Assembly: GCA_949825045.1 (NCBI GenBank)
Contig: OX463806.1
Location: 42,432,208 to 42,496,207, forward strand
Source of the DNA: Argyresthia goedartella
Taxonomy: Eukaryota > Arthropoda > Insecta > Lepidoptera > Argyresthiidae
Length of the DNA stretch: 64,000 nucleotides
Direction: 5' to 3'
Shown here: positions 1 to 10,208 of the stretch, in pieces
Layout: every line of letters starts with the position of its first letter
Numbering within the stretch: position 1 is the first letter of the stretch
Program-made: the position numbers and the translations under genes
Notes under the pieces: generated by a model
What the model was told of the DNA's origin: nothing
Database searches by the model: none
What the model saw: only the letters and a program-made list of their open reading frames with translations

Positions 1-665
1 GAACGAGCTCGGTCTCGTCATGTAGCTAACGCGCCGACGTCTTGTGCTCTAGCACTTTTAAATGGCATCCATCACAATGTCCATGATACTGATATTTTTA
101 CATGTTCTATTAGTAAGTTTGCAATGTCTTTCTATCTATATTTATGTAACAGTTGTGAATGAACCTTCTTATTACCAATGCCAGCATTTTGGTGTATACT
201 GTGAACTGTAGGTTAGGCTTGTGGTTCCGTGTAGAAAAAAATAATTGAGGACTTTTCATGTATTCAGAATTCAAACGCATCCCAACCGGGTAGGAAAAAA
301 GAGGTCTTGAAGTTGAAGTCGGCTTTTTTAAGTTTTTAGCTTGGTGAATTATCTTATTATTATTATATTACATTTTATATTGTTGTGGTAAGTCCCTAAA
401 TGATTACTAAAGTTTTGTATGTAGTTGATAAGTGACGAAATTCACTATTTGGTAAAAACAATTAAGCACGTTGGTAATTATTGGTAAGCATAAAGTATTC
501 TTATTTGTAAGCACAGTATTTAATTGCAGCAACTACGCTAGTTAGACTACGTTCATTCAGTTATCAGTAACAAAAACTTGGGTTAATACATACCAAATAT
601 AATTTTACCTACACATCTAGTTCTGGATTCGTTACAAACTTACTTGCTTGAATAAAATAAAAATA
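1..665. other. AT-rich stretch, nothing identified
   Basis: No reading frame of note, no SINE head and no recognisable element is seen here. Confidence 0.5.
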
Positions 666-1101
666 AAAACGGCCAAGTGCGACTCGGACTCTCGTAGGAA
701 GGGTTCCGTACCATTATCTATAAAAACGGCAAAAAAATCACGTTTATTGTATGACCTCCCCTTTAATATTAATATAAATTTTATTTTAATTTAATTATTT
801 ATTTTAAAAGTGAATAATATAACTCAATATTCTGTGAATATTTCAAGCTGTTATCAATATCGACCAAAAACGAGCAAAACAATCACGTTTGTTGTACGGG
901 AGCCCCCTTAAATATTTATTGTTTTTCTGTTTTTTAGTGTTTGTTGTCATAGCGGCTACAGTAATACATCATCTGTGAAAATTTAAACTGTCTTACTATC
1001 ACGGTTCATGAGATACAGCCTGGTGACAGACGGACGGACGGACAGCGGAGGCTTAGTGATAGGGTCCCGTTTGGCACCCTTCGGGTACGGAACCCTAAAA
1101 A
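666..1101 (-). repeat. GGTTCCGTA-type interspersed repeat, copy 1
   Basis: One end reads GGCCAAGTGCGACTCGGAC and the other GGGTACGGAACCCTAAAAA. Between them lie a GACGGACGGACGGACAG tract and a second internal GGTTCCGTACC. The same arrangement recurs at about 16.0, 19.9, 23.0, 29.9, 31.2 and 37.1 kb. It encodes nothing convincing and is probably a non-autonomous element widespread in Lepidoptera. Its class is not determinable from this window. Strand is given relative to the TTTTTAGGGTTCCGTA end as the start. Confidence 0.8.
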
Positions 1102-1555
1102 TGACTCCTAGCAACGAAAATTTTTCAATGTTGCCCAGCAGTGAGACATCGTATAGCTAAATAAAAAATAAAGAGGGCCAGCCCATCGCTACAGCTGAAG
1201 GTGAATGCAGATATGAACTTAAAGGAAACCTCATAATGTTTATCTTATCACCGTTAGAACAGCTTGTTAGAACAGATCTTGTTGGAGTCACCGCTTAGCG
1301 ATTGGTGGGTGGTCGGTCGTCAAGCGAACTCTGACTTTGTCTCTACAAATTAGCGTCACATTAAGTGTTACGTATTTAAAAAAAAAGGCTCTGCGCGCCA
1401 ATAGTAATAAGAATGTGTTAGCTGTCATTTCTTAATGAGAATAAGCAAAATTATTATAGAACTTGAATAACTAGGTAAAGATGAGGCACAATTGGGCTTC
1501 TTCCACCCCGATAGTGAATGTCGTTTGTTATATTTGTTTGTTTGTTTTCATACAG
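1102..1555. other. Intergenic, nothing identified
   Basis: Mixed-composition sequence between two repeats. No gene or repeat family was recognised. Confidence 0.5.
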
Positions 1556-1799
1556 AAATAATAATAATAATAATAATAATACCTTGGACACCATTTACAC
1601 ACATTGATCTAGCCCCAAACTAGGATTCCCTGTATCTTGGGTACTAGACAACGGTACACATACTTATATAGATAAATATTATACTTAGATAGATAAACAA
1701 CCATGACTAGGGTACAAACATCCGTTCTCATCAAACAAATATTTGCCCCCACCGGGACTCGAACCCGGGACCCTTGGTTTCGTAGGCAGCGACACTGCC
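1556..1799 (-). mobile_element. tRNA-derived SINE, family A, copy 1
   Basis: Read on the minus strand this has a tRNA-like head with a B-box (GGTTCGAGTCC), then GTGGGGGCAAATATTTGTTTG, a constant body ending CAATGTGTGTAAAT, and a (TTA)n tail. The extreme 5' end of the head is missing or diverged. Transcription by RNA polymerase III from A and B boxes and mobilisation by a LINE are known for such SINEs. Seven further copies lie in the window. Confidence 0.85.
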
Positions 1800-1802
1800 C
1801 AG

Positions 1803-3112
1803 AAATGCTGACTTTACCAGAACAAAGCTGTAGATATGCATAAAACAAATAAAAATATTTTATTTTACAAGCTATTCCAAGTATATTGGTGGAATCTCCT
1901 GTTTACCAAGCCGCAATATTCATAGCTTTAAGCATCTACTGTATTGCATGTTAATTTAAATTTTTTAAACATTTTAAACATTTAAAATATGGTTGAATAA
2001 ATACAACATAAAATATGGGTAACCTACGCGTATCCCATAAATAGTAAAACCGCCAGTAACATATTGCATTGTGCGGAGTATTTGTAACCCGAGATGATCT
2101 GCACTTCAGCATAATACAATCATACGTCGAAGGCATGACAGTCAAAACACAATGCCTATATTCTGCACTGTTGAATTGCAGAATATAGGCATTGTAAGTA
2201 TTTATATATACTTCCACTTCAATGCCCTACCAGACTGACCCTGTACCGAAATGTCTGTATCATACCTTTGAAATTTACTTTTTAAGGATCTTCGTCAACT
2301 TAAGAGGGCAATAAAATTCTTGAGACAATTTCCATATAAAATTGTAGTCGAATAACTACACAATCGCAGTAACTTCAAACGGTATCGTGATGGATGTCAA
2401 GAGAGCTAAAATCTATTTCTTGGTCTTCTGCTGCTTCGACATTTGGCTGACACATGGCGCGTCTACACTGGACGAGCGGTGAATAGGAGGCCTTACAACA
2501 CAGTGTTGCCAATAAGTAAAAACCAATTAATTCCATTTATGTTTCGAGGAAAAAATGTTTGAATAAGTTATAAAACATTATTATCTTTGGATGGTTATTA
2601 GTGATACGAGTGTTTTATTTACGGTTAAAAATATTCTACTGAGTCCAAATATATATTTTACAATGGTATCACTGCCGCATTTTTTTTCGGCAGTGAATGA
2701 ACGCCGACGTTAGAGTACCTACAATGATTTTACACAATTCCTAACCATATAAAATTGCAGTCACAATCACAATCGCGATAGCTTTTAAAGAATCGAGCTG
2801 CAGCCTATGCACTTATAACCAGTTTGCAATAAACTGCACAATAATTTATTTATTGGAGGTTAGTGACCCACACACACACCACAAGAGTACTAATAGTTGT
2901 GTCGACTCAAGACTGTCGCACGTCCTAATGGAGTTACAATAACAATGCTGAATATATATTATGCATGCGAAATATGGAAAAAGAGCTAATTTGTACAGCA
3001 CGAATGTATTTTGATGTGTTTATGTAATATGTGCGATACAAAACCAGGTGTTGGAAGAGAATAATCTGTATCCGTTTGAAGCGGACAGACCTTTTAGTAC
3101 GATTGATTCAAT
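1803..3112. other. AT-rich intergenic with one hairpin
   Basis: No coding signal is seen. The only notable structure is the perfect inverted repeat at 2149-2195, listed separately. Confidence 0.5.
2149..2195. repeat. Perfect 19-bp inverted repeat, 9-nt loop
   Basis: 2149-2167 is the exact reverse complement of 2177-2195, with a 9-nt loop (CTGTTGAAT). It could form a stable hairpin. No gene or terminator context explains it. Confidence 0.9.
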
Positions 3113-3114
3113 AG

Positions 3115-3363
3115 AAATAATAATAATACCTTGGAAACTATTTATACACATTGATCTAGCCCCAAACTAGGTTTCCCTGTATCTTCGGTACCAGACAACG
3201 ACACACATAAGTATTTAGAAAAATATTATACTTAGATACCCCAACAACCATGACTAGGGTACAAAACAAACATAATTTCTCATCAAACAAACATTTGCCC
3301 CCACCGGGACTCGAACCCGGCTTCGTAGGCAGGGTCACTGCCGACTCGGTCATTCGGGTCATC
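3115..3363 (-). mobile_element. tRNA-derived SINE, family A, copy 2
   Basis: Same body as the copy at 1.56-1.80 kb, with B-box complement GGACTCGAACCC and TAATAATA at the tail end. Part of the head after the B-box is deleted. Confidence 0.85.
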
Positions 3364-3436
3364 TTAAAGAGAGCTCTATATCCCTGTGAAACGTTAAAAT
3401 TACCTTATTTCGTTCAGGACTATTGGTACAACTGGT

Positions 3437-3668
3437 ACTACTTGGTCTAGTGGTACCACGCTCGCTCCGAATGTGGGAGATGCAGTTTCCATTCCGGCGA
3501 TGACCATGACACAATGAGGCAGGTAAGCAAATTATATACGGACGTTCTAACGGTGATGGAAACGCGAGGAAATCTCCAATATCCATAGCCGCGGCGATGG
3601 GCTAAACCCCTTGCCTTGTGAGGACAATTGTTCCTCTGCGGCCCCGTATGGGAAAAAAGAGTGGCGTT
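3437..3668 (+). mobile_element. tRNA-derived SINE, family B, copy 1
   Basis: Begins with an A-box-like TGGTCTAGTGGT, has a degenerate B-box region, and then the family B core: a GACGTTCTAACGGTGATGGAAA-like block followed by GGCGATGGGCTA. The same core recurs at 19.3, 23.8, 24.9 and 28.2 kb. Confidence 0.75.
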
Positions 3669-4141
3669 ATGATTAACAATGAAATGGAAGACTAAGACCA
3701 TGTCAACACGAAAACAGTCGTTAGGGCTTACCAGAGTGAGATCAGATTTCTGTTTGCAGACAAACAGATTAAAGGCGCGTTCTGCAGCTCAGGTGTTACC
3801 GTCTCGGCCGACCTGGCCTATAAGCGTTTGTTTTGGTTGTTTAAATGAGCGTGCACAGAGCCGGCGCTTACTAACTCACTAAAATTAAATTTGCTGCCAA
3901 ATAAATGTGTGTGAGCTTCAGAATGAGGCGCCTATCAAATCCTTAGTCAAAATGTGCCAGTTTGTCAAAACGTTTGTGGTGAGTGGGAAAAATCATGGAT
4001 TTAGGGCGACTTGCACCAGAGTTTTGACAGCCACTAAATATAGTTCAAATACAACTTCAGTACAATACGGTCAAGATCATTGCCTTTCATCCAGATTCCC
4101 ACTTTGTTAAGTGTACCCCAAGAACGTGTATCTGTATAGTA
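3669..4141. other. Intergenic, nothing identified
   Basis: Two short overlapping frames exist but neither resembles a known protein, and no repeat family was recognised. Confidence 0.45.
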
Positions 4142-4386
4142 TATAATAATAATAATACCTTGGACACTATTTACACACATTGATCTAGCCCCAAACTAGG
4201 ATTCCCTGTATCTTGGGTACTAGACAACGATACCATACTTATATGGATAAATATTATACTTAGATAGATAAACAACCATGACTAGGGTACAAACATCCGT
4301 TCTCGTCAAATAAATATTTTCCCCCACCGGGACTCGAACCCGGGACCCTCGGCTTCGTAGGCAGGGTCACTGCCATTCGGGTCGTC
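4142..4386 (-). mobile_element. tRNA-derived SINE, family A, copy 3
   Basis: Near-consensus copy with TAATAATAATAATACC at the tail, the conserved body, and the head with B-box complement GGACTCGAACCC. It ends at the GGGTCGTC head terminus and abuts the decayed LINE that follows. Confidence 0.88.
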
Positions 4387-4833
4387 TCATATAGGTAGAG
4401 TACTTCAATGAAAATGCCAAACAAATGACCCGCATTTTCGCTCTACAGACTACATCGATTCTACAAGGCAGTGAGCTGGATTTGCCTAAAACAATCGAAA
4501 ACACATGCGTCCTCTTTGCTGATGAAGTTTCCATGGCAACGACGTGCGAAAACCAAACACAACTAGAATAAAAAATAACCAATGCTCTAACATGGCTCTA
4601 ACCAACGTGAATGCCTGGCTCGAAGACCGCCATCTGGAAATTGATCTGACAAAAACAAAATTAATAGGTGTCTACCCGTGTCACAAGGTCCTACTAGGTA
4701 TAAATATCAGTTATCAAGTGGAATTACAATAGACAAGAACTAGAATTGGAAATATCATGTCGACAAAATCATAGCCAAATTATTCTCATTCTGTTACGCG
4801 CTCTATAAAACGAAAAAATCAATCACAACGCCT

Positions 4834-5074
4834 ATACAAGGTGACATTTAATGAGCTGACCATGTTTAAGGGAATGATAGTACCCTTTTTATGAACAACA
4901 TTTCCCAAGAAACATATGGTCGCAAACGAAATAAAATTTTGGTTTTCCCATAGTAACTTGTAATCAGCTGATCGGGTCAATGTACTGAGGGACTTTTTTT
5001 TTTTCCTTTTGCGACCATATGTTTCTTGTATCATTCCTCAAAATATGGCCAGCTAATTAAATGTCACCTTGTAT
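4834..5074. mobile_element. MITE with long TIRs and TA target duplication
   Basis: The ends are inverted repeats beginning TACAAGGTGACATTTAATG. A second inverted block (AGAAACATATGGTCGCAAA) continues the homology, giving near-continuous arms of roughly 100 bp around a short AT-rich centre. TA is duplicated at the edges, as for Tc1/mariner-type insertions. It encodes nothing, so it would depend on another element's transposase. Confidence 0.8.
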
Positions 5075-5160
5075 ATGGTCAAGCATGGTTAAGCTATAAG
5101 GTTTTTATTTGGGGAGAAAGCACACTGATGTACCGAAACTATTCATTTTGCAGAAGAAAC

Positions 5161-5258
5161 TGTGTCTCATCAAAGATTTGCTAATATTAGCAAATCTTTG
5201 ATGAGACACACATCACATCACACATCAAAGATTTGCTAATATTAGCAAATCTTTGATG
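5161..5258. repeat. Two tandem perfect palindromes
   Basis: 5161-5210 is a perfect 50-bp palindrome with no spacer (arms 5161-5185 and 5186-5210). After a 12-bp CATCAC-type linker, the same palindrome core occurs again at 5223-5258 (36 bp, perfect). Both lie in the decayed LINE, where the normal gene has no palindrome. Confidence 0.92.
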
Positions 5259-5560
5259 AGACACACCGCTGCCGGCCTTACTTCCAAAAGTATAAGATCC
5301 TAACATTACGTTCAAGCCATTTTCTGGAAGCATGTAGGTTCGTCTACTATACAATACACACGAAGAGGAGAAATCAATATTCTTTCACTAAGACATCATA
5401 ATAAATGGGTGTGCCCACAATCTAGATTACTGCTAGAAACAAAAAATGCCTATGTCATGCCATGCCAATAAAAATATACAGAAAATTACCTAAAAATATG
5501 AAAATCGTAGACGATGAACACAAAAAAAATAAAAAAAATAAAACACTTCTTGGGGGCCTA

Positions 5561-6225
5561 GTTATTCAGTGAAAGAATATCTAGATTATAAACTGTATTA
5601 CTATATTTTAATTTTATTTTAGGAACTATTCACATTAAACCTCACATGGTATATAATTAATGTAACTTCTTATTCTAATTTCAATTGTTTAAGTTAGTAA
5701 TGTGTAAATTTCATTAAGTTGAATTTCTATATAAAAAGTTGAATTATTTATTTAAGTAATAAGTCAAAAGTAAAGAATATTATTAAATAAATTAAGAATA
5801 CATCTGATATAATATTGCTTGTGCCCAACAGGGTCCATAATGACCTACCACAAAATATTATGATATAATTGTTATTATGGAGTGCAATAAATCAATATGA
5901 AATGTTCACGTTGTGTTCAAACTGTATTGAGCCACCCGCACTGAGCCAGCTCAATCTTACTTGTACATGGTTAAGGCCTGTGCTCCTCGGTTGGAACAAT
6001 AATGGATGACATTTATTTATTTTAACTACTCAAGAGTGTGCGACAATTCGGCCTCAGCATCACTCAAAAAACTCCTTCGTCGTTGACATTGGGAAAATAA
6101 CACATCCACTTTTTGGTAGATTGTAATTAAAGTTCTTGGAAGTCGCATTTGGCTTCTGTCAACCAACAGTAGGGTCGGAGCAGTGCGTCAGTCTTTGTCT
6201 CATTTTTTCTCTCTAATGTTGACAG
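5561..6225. other. AT-rich tail region, nothing identified
   Basis: Very AT-rich sequence after the LINE C-terminal piece; part may be its 3' untranslated region. Nothing else is recognised. Confidence 0.4.
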
Positions 6226-6474
6226 ATAAATAATAATAATAATGAATAAATATAAGAGGACGATCTTACACAAATCGAACTAGGTCCAAAGGGCCATAGT
6301 TAGCTCAATAAGGTTTGTGTTATGGATGCTAGACGACGATATATTTAATAGAGATAAATACTTATGTAAATACGTAGAAAACATCCAAGACTAAGTGACA
6401 AATATTCATGCACATCACACAAATATTTGCCCTTACCGGGATTCGAACCCAGGAAAGTCAGCTTTGTACCGTAG
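6226..6474 (-). mobile_element. tRNA-derived SINE, family C, copy 1
   Basis: The plus strand shows an AATAATAATAATG tail, ATAAGAGGACGATCTTACAC, CAATAAGGTTTGTGTTATGGATG, and the tRNA-like head with B-box complement GGATTCGAACCC. A second copy is at 22.3-22.6 kb and a tail fragment at 36.34 kb. The body differs from family A although both contain AAATATTTGCCC next to the head. Confidence 0.8.
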
Positions 6475-6795
6475 TGATTAATATGCCGTCGATATTGTGA
6501 CCCAACATCTATCGCAATCTCTTTGAAATTTACATTTTGTAGGATATTCGCCAACCTCAGGGCACAATTGTTTGATTTTAAAATTCCAGTCATATTCATA
6601 TTTGCAATAACTTTCAAAGGTTAGGTTCAAAGCTACTGGAGCTCTGTTCTGTATCTTTTTAATATCCCGTAACCCTATCACGTAATTCTGACACCTAGGA
6701 AACTGGATCTGGATCTGAACTTTTGAAAAATTCATCAATCATCGCATCAGAACATCGCATCAACAAGCAAACAAGCGATTCATGTAAATGGTTTT

Positions 6796-7788
6796 GTGCT
6801 TCCTCTTTGCTTATCGGATCATAATACAGCTCAATTTTTACGCATGAAGATTAAACATTCACTGAATATACCGGAAACCTTTTATATGTTCAAGAGTATG
6901 TATACAGAAGAGAACATTGCAACATTTCAGAGTTATTTGAAAAGCTTATCTTTCCATAAAGTATACAATCAAAATGATCTAAATCAAGCTTTCAACGAGT
7001 TTCATGATATTTTTTGTTTACTTTATAAGTTATGTTTCCCAAATATAAGGATTAAAATTAACACCAAATGCAAAATAAATTGGATTTCTAAAGGGATAAG
7101 AAAGTGTTGTATTGCCAAGCGGAAGTTACGTTATTTATATTATACTCATAATACTACATATAATAAGGAGAAATACCAAAACTACAGCAAACTTTTAAAG
7201 AAATGTGTTAATACAGCTAAACGAAATATAAATAGAAAATACATATTGAATCAAAAACATAAAAGTAGCGCTACTTGGAAAATAATCAATCAGGAAATAA
7301 ACAATTCTTACACTTCTAGAAATATAGATCAATTAATTTATAATAATGAAACAATAAAAGATCCTAAATTAATATCAAATATATTTAATAATTACTTTAT
7401 TGATCTGACAAATGTGGAAAACAATAATTGTAAAAATACCAACCAAACTTTTATAAATAATTCGATTTACTTAACGCCAATAGACAAAATAGAGATTGAA
7501 AAACATATAATGACCCTCAACAATACAAACGCAGAAGGGTATGATAAAATATGTACAAAAATAATTAAAGCCTGCAAGAAAGAGATTAGTGAAGTATTAG
7601 CTTACTTGATTAATTTGTCCATACAAAGTGGTATTTTTCCAGACAGATTAAAGATAAGCATTGTAAAACCTCTATTCAAAAAAGGTGATAAGAATCTTAT
7701 AGAAAATTATAGACCTGTTACCCTAATACCAATATTTTCGAAACTCTTTGAAAAAGTAATGCATAATAAACTTTCATCTTTTTTGTAA
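6796..7788 (+). pseudogene. LINE reverse transcriptase, N-terminal part
   Basis: 330 codons: the end of the endonuclease domain, a lysine-rich linker, then the first reverse transcriptase blocks. LNNTNAEGYDKI is near residue 235, and KKGDKNLIENYRPVTLIPIF is near residue 295. The frame stops at TAA (7786), but the same frame continues beyond with recognisable reverse transcriptase sequence. This is therefore a nonsense mutation and not a gene end. The ATG at 6796 is not the native start; the original polyprotein began upstream of the truncation. Confidence 0.88.
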
Positions 7789-7860
7789 AAGTATAATATT
7801 ATAACCGAAAATCAATACGGGTTTCAAAGAGAAAAATCTACAACTCTAGCAACATTTAAT

Positions 7861-8766
7861 TTGGTAAACGACATACTTCACACACTAAACGATGATAACT
7901 ATGTGACAATTCTATTCTTTGACATGTCAAAGGCATTCGATTTCGTGTCCCACAAGCTGCATAAGCATAAGACAAAACTTTATACATACGGTGTAAGAGG
8001 ACCGACATATAACTGGGTTCAAACTTACCTAAAAAATAGGTCTCAAACTGTAGAGATTACCGGATTTGATGCCGCAAGGAATTTAAAAACTTACAAATCC
8101 GAACCTAAATTTAATAAATTCGGCGTGCCTCAAGGCAGTGTACTCGGACCGCTCCTATTTCTGCTCTACATTAACGATATTTCTGAAATTACTAAGTATA
8201 GAAATATATTATTCGCTGATGACATAACAGTAATTATAACAACACCAAAACTACATTCATTATCAATACATGAAAAGGAAATAAATGACGTAATATTAAA
8301 TACTATTAATTGGCTAAATAAAAATAATTTAAATATAAATATTAATAAAACCTGTTATATCAATTTCAATAATATAAATAATCTTAATGTATCACATAAT
8401 AATATAATTGTTAAAAATGCTGAATGTGTTAGATTTTTGGGTATTGACATTGATAATAAATTACATTGGAAATTTCAAATAGATCGCGTTTGCAATAAAT
8501 TAAATAGGTTTTCGTATGCTCTTGGTAAGCTGAGTAGAGTGGCTAGCAGAGACACAGCATTAACAGCATACTTTGCATACGTAGAGTCAGTACTGAGATA
8601 CGGGTTGCTTGTTTGGGGAAACAGCACAGACGTTAACAAGGCATTTGTGGCTCAAAAGAAATGTATTAGATCAATCGTAGGAGTTGCCCCAGACGTATCA
8701 TGTAAACAATTATTTAAAGCTCTATATATATTGCCTCTACCCTGCCTTTATATTCTACATTTGTGA
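7861..8766 (+). pseudogene. LINE reverse transcriptase, catalytic part
   Basis: Continues in the same frame after the stop at 7786. Blocks in order: FFDMSKAFDFVSHKL (first catalytic aspartate), FGVPQGSVLGPLLFLLYIND, FADDITVI (catalytic aspartate pair intact), FLGIDIDNKLHW, and YGLLVWGNST. The listed start is only where the open frame resumes. The frame ends at TGA 8764-8766, where homology shifts to another frame. It copied element RNA into DNA at the insertion site when intact. Confidence 0.9.
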
Positions 8767-8969
8767 TGCAAAATAAAAAAATGTTTACAGAAGCGAAAAA
8801 CCTAACATCTAGGAGTCTAAGGAAACCTAACAAACTTACCCTTGATGTGATCCCAAAAAGTGCAAGATTTACAAAAAACTGCTACGCTATGTGCACAACA
8901 ATTTGGAACAAATTACCAAGTCACCACCAAATTATAAGTAACAAACAGAAATTTAAAAAAGTTATATGA
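8763..8969 (+). pseudogene. LINE C-terminal fragment after frameshift
   Basis: A 68-codon frame shifted relative to the catalytic part. It contains the conserved C-terminal pattern CTTIWNKLPSHHQ, seen in Jockey/CR1-type polyproteins near their end. It is followed by a 3' untranslated region. Confidence 0.8.
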
Positions 8970-9224
8970 TATTGGTTAATGCAACATGTTTTCTACTCGA
9001 TTAAGGAATTCCTAGCACATAATGTTAAAATTTGTGTCAATTGTAAACTTTGACTAATTTGTTACCTACTATTTAAAATTATGTGGCTCTATGTCATAAT
9101 TGTTTTGCATGCTATAATTTAATTAGCTGGATGTGTGTATCTGACTGAAACTATATAGTACCACCTTTGTATAACCATATCTATCGCAAATAAAAGTCTT
9201 TATCTTTATCTTTATCTTTAATTC

Positions 9225-9665
9225 CGACCTTTATGACGTACTGCATCAGCTCATGGGTCGGTGCATCAACCTACTTTTGAAACTGGAACGAGCTCTAAGA
9301 GCATTCTTAAAAGTTTGTACTTTCAAACCCTACCTATTTTCTACTGAACAACTTTATCATCTCTGTGATGTCCTCAAAGTACGACAACTATTTATTTATC
9401 AAGGAATTCGTAATCAACATTCCTTTTTAAAATTTAATCCCGACTTCCATATAAAACGCCGCGATGACAGAGTTTTCTTACAGTCACATACTTTAAAACA
9501 TCCTTTTCTCATAAGTTTTTCTGTTTCCTAGGTCCTTTCATTTATAATAGAATTAATAGAAACGTTCATTTATACTCTCTCAACATTCATTATCTTAAAG
9601 CTGCAATTTCCAAATTTCTAAAAAGTTAAAGGTTATCATATGATCAAATCGAAGATCTCCTACAA
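9225..9665 (+). pseudogene. Fragment of another LINE, C-terminal region
   Basis: A 92-codon frame (9253-9531) has the LLKLERALRAFLKVCTF and VLKVRQLFIYQGI pattern of the region downstream of a reverse transcriptase. A further short piece ends near 9660. It abuts the (TCTTTA)n tail of the preceding element, suggesting an older element that was used as the target. Confidence 0.6.
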
Positions 9666-9873
9666 TCGTAAAATAATATATCATACATGAACATGAATTA
9701 TAACTAATATATGTATGTTATATTTATTAACTTATCACTTATGTATAGTTTTTGTCATTGATGCATATATGTACATATGATGTTTCCTGTTCAACACAGT
9801 TGCAATTATCTACACACCCTCTCACACACACTCACACACGCTCATACAACTCAAATAGGCCACTCACATATTA

Positions 9874-9946
9874 ATTTTAGGGTTCCGTTGCCGAAAGGTG
9901 CCAAACAGGGCCCTATCCAGGGGGAACCGTGATAGTAAGACAGATG
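9874..9946 (+). repeat. GGTTCCGTA-type repeat fragment
   Basis: Begins TTTTAGGGTTCCGTTGCC and runs into GACAGATGA, where it is cut by the LINE 3' end at 9947. Short CA-rich sequence precedes it. Confidence 0.65.
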
Positions 9947-10208
9947 ATTTAAAAAAGTTATAAGATATTGGTTAATGCAACATGTTTTCTACTCGATTAA
10001 GGAATTCCTAGCACATAATGTTAAAATTTGTGTCAATTGTAAACTTTGACTAATTTGTTACCTACTATTTAAAATTATGTGGCTCTATGTCATAATTGTT
10101 TTGCATGCTATAATTTAATTAGCTGGATGTGTGTATCTGACTGAAACTATATAGTACCACCTTTGTATAACCATATCTATCGCAAATAAAAGTCTTTATC
10201 TTTATCTT
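9947..10208 (+). mobile_element. Second LINE 3' end, same family as 6.77-9.22 kb
   Basis: About 262 bp, almost identical by eye to 8955-9212 (one substitution noticed, plus tail length). It ends in TTTATCTTTATCTT. It is a severely 5'-truncated insertion, or a copy made by local duplication. Its near identity to the neighbouring element indicates youth. Confidence 0.9.

Larger units (their letters stand above)
4390..5560 (+). pseudogene. Decayed Jockey-like LINE reverse transcriptase (fragments)
   Basis: Plus-strand pieces in several frames match the order of a LINE reverse transcriptase. LFADEVS near 4511, a changed form of the catalytic FADD motif, is followed by a thumb-region piece near 4760-4830. 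The SYKVFIWGEST block typical of the region after the catalytic domain is near 5085-5140. A C-terminal IYRKLPKNMK piece lies near 5470-5500. Stops and frameshifts are frequent. The gene is interrupted by a MITE (4834-5074) and by palindromic sequence (5161-5258). Two host bases TA flank the MITE, and the reading resumes after it. Non-functional; the clade is inferred from motif style. Confidence 0.75.
6770..9222 (+). mobile_element. Jockey-like non-LTR retrotransposon, 5'-truncated
   Basis: The element starts within the end of an endonuclease domain (LSDHNTAQF near 6817-6840), runs through a full reverse transcriptase and C-terminal region, and ends with about 250 bp of 3' untranslated sequence and a (TCTTTA)n tail at 9195-9222. 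It is broken by an in-frame TAA at 7786-7788 and a frameshift near 8764. A second 3' end of the same family is at 9947-10208. The simple-repeat tail and 5' truncation are typical products of target-primed reverse transcription. Confidence 0.9.

Noticed and set aside
1740..1800. tRNA genes at the B-box-bearing SINE heads (also 3.3, 4.3, 12.8, 17.0, 43.9, 62.1 kb)
   Set aside because: The heads lack a complete cloverleaf, and each continues into the same SINE body and tail. They are tRNA-derived SINEs.
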